The notes under the pieces: model-generated | Databases searched by the model: none | The model's input: only the letters and a program-made list of their open reading frames with translations | What the model was told of the DNA's origin: nothing | Translations under genes and position numbers: made by a program | Assembly: GCA_016780605.1 (NCBI GenBank) | Contig: JADHLS010000297.1 | Coordinates: 1-6,644, forward strand | Length of the DNA stretch: 6,644 bases | Source: Reyranella sp. | Lineage (GTDB): Bacteria > Pseudomonadota > Alphaproteobacteria > Reyranellales > Reyranellaceae | Direction of reading: 5' to 3' | Shown here: in pieces, positions 6,562 through 6,644 of the stretch | Position numbering within the stretch: the first letter of the stretch is position 1 | Layout: every line of letters starts with the position of its first letter

Positions 6562-6644
6562 ATGCGCGACCTCTCGCTCGACGACATCGAATCGCTGGCG
6601 GTCGGCGCCTGGGTGCTGGGCACGGGCGGCGGCGGCAATCCTTA
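6562..6644 (+). CDS. Second DUF917 protein, N-terminal fragment (3' truncated by window end)
   Basis: The last 83 nt encode the first 27 residues of another DUF917 protein, beginning MRDLSLDDIESLAVG and reaching the glycine-rich GTGGGGNPY. Aligned with the preceding gene, 24 of 27 residues from the first Arg-Asp to Pro-Tyr are identical; the changes are Ile/Leu, Thr/Ser and Ser/Asn. Only 2 nt (AC) separate the TAA of the first gene from this ATG, so translation is probably coupled and no independent promoter is possible in between. I see about 11 differences in 80 aligned nucleotides, most of them silent. The pair is therefore a tandem duplication, either recent or held under strong constraint at this end. 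The rest of the gene lies outside the window. Confidence 0.85.
   Translation, partial: MRDLSLDDIESLAVGAWVLGTGGGGNP

Overview
The window is strongly GC-rich and densely packed, with codon use heavily biased to G/C in the third position. Long antisense shadow frames follow from that bias. The gene types and the style of the interspersed palindromes suggest an alphaproteobacterium, perhaps a soil Hyphomicrobiales, Bradyrhizobium- or Reyranella-like lineage. That placement is an inference from gene content and has not been tested by alignment.

Layout. (1) Positions 1-2365 hold the 3' part of a spermidine/putrescine-type ABC importer: the end of a PotC-like permease, a Tat-type periplasmic binding protein and a PotA-like ATPase. 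A 72-nt palindromic repeat lies between the binding protein and the ATPase. (2) Positions 2366-2578 are non-coding and filled by a nested inverted repeat: 32-bp perfect outer arms, 22-bp inner arms with one mismatch, and a diverged third copy of the arm placed in tandem. (3) Positions 2579-4824 hold an AroM-family protein, a FAD-dependent oxidoreductase that overlaps it by 4 nt and seems to start at CTG, and a small secreted cytochrome c. (4) A NADPH-dependent FMN reductase runs on the minus strand at 4825-5394; its stop codon directly abuts the cytochrome stop. (5) After a short divergent promoter region (5395-5479) come two tandem DUF917 (S-methyl thiohydantoin desulfurase family) genes, the second cut off by the window end.

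How they may work together. An importer for a small cationic or amino-acid-like solute stands beside an AroM-family protein with two racemase-like cysteines, a class A flavoprotein monooxygenase-like enzyme and a DUF917 pair. This looks like an uptake-and-catabolism island for a small nitrogen-containing compound, possibly hydantoin- or thiohydantoin-like. The substrate is inferred from family names only. The best-supported unusual observations are the CTG start that restores the FAD-binding motif, the hairpin repeat whose copies differ by compensatory base pairs, the tandem DUF917 duplication, and the divergent promoters that appear to share one -10 box.
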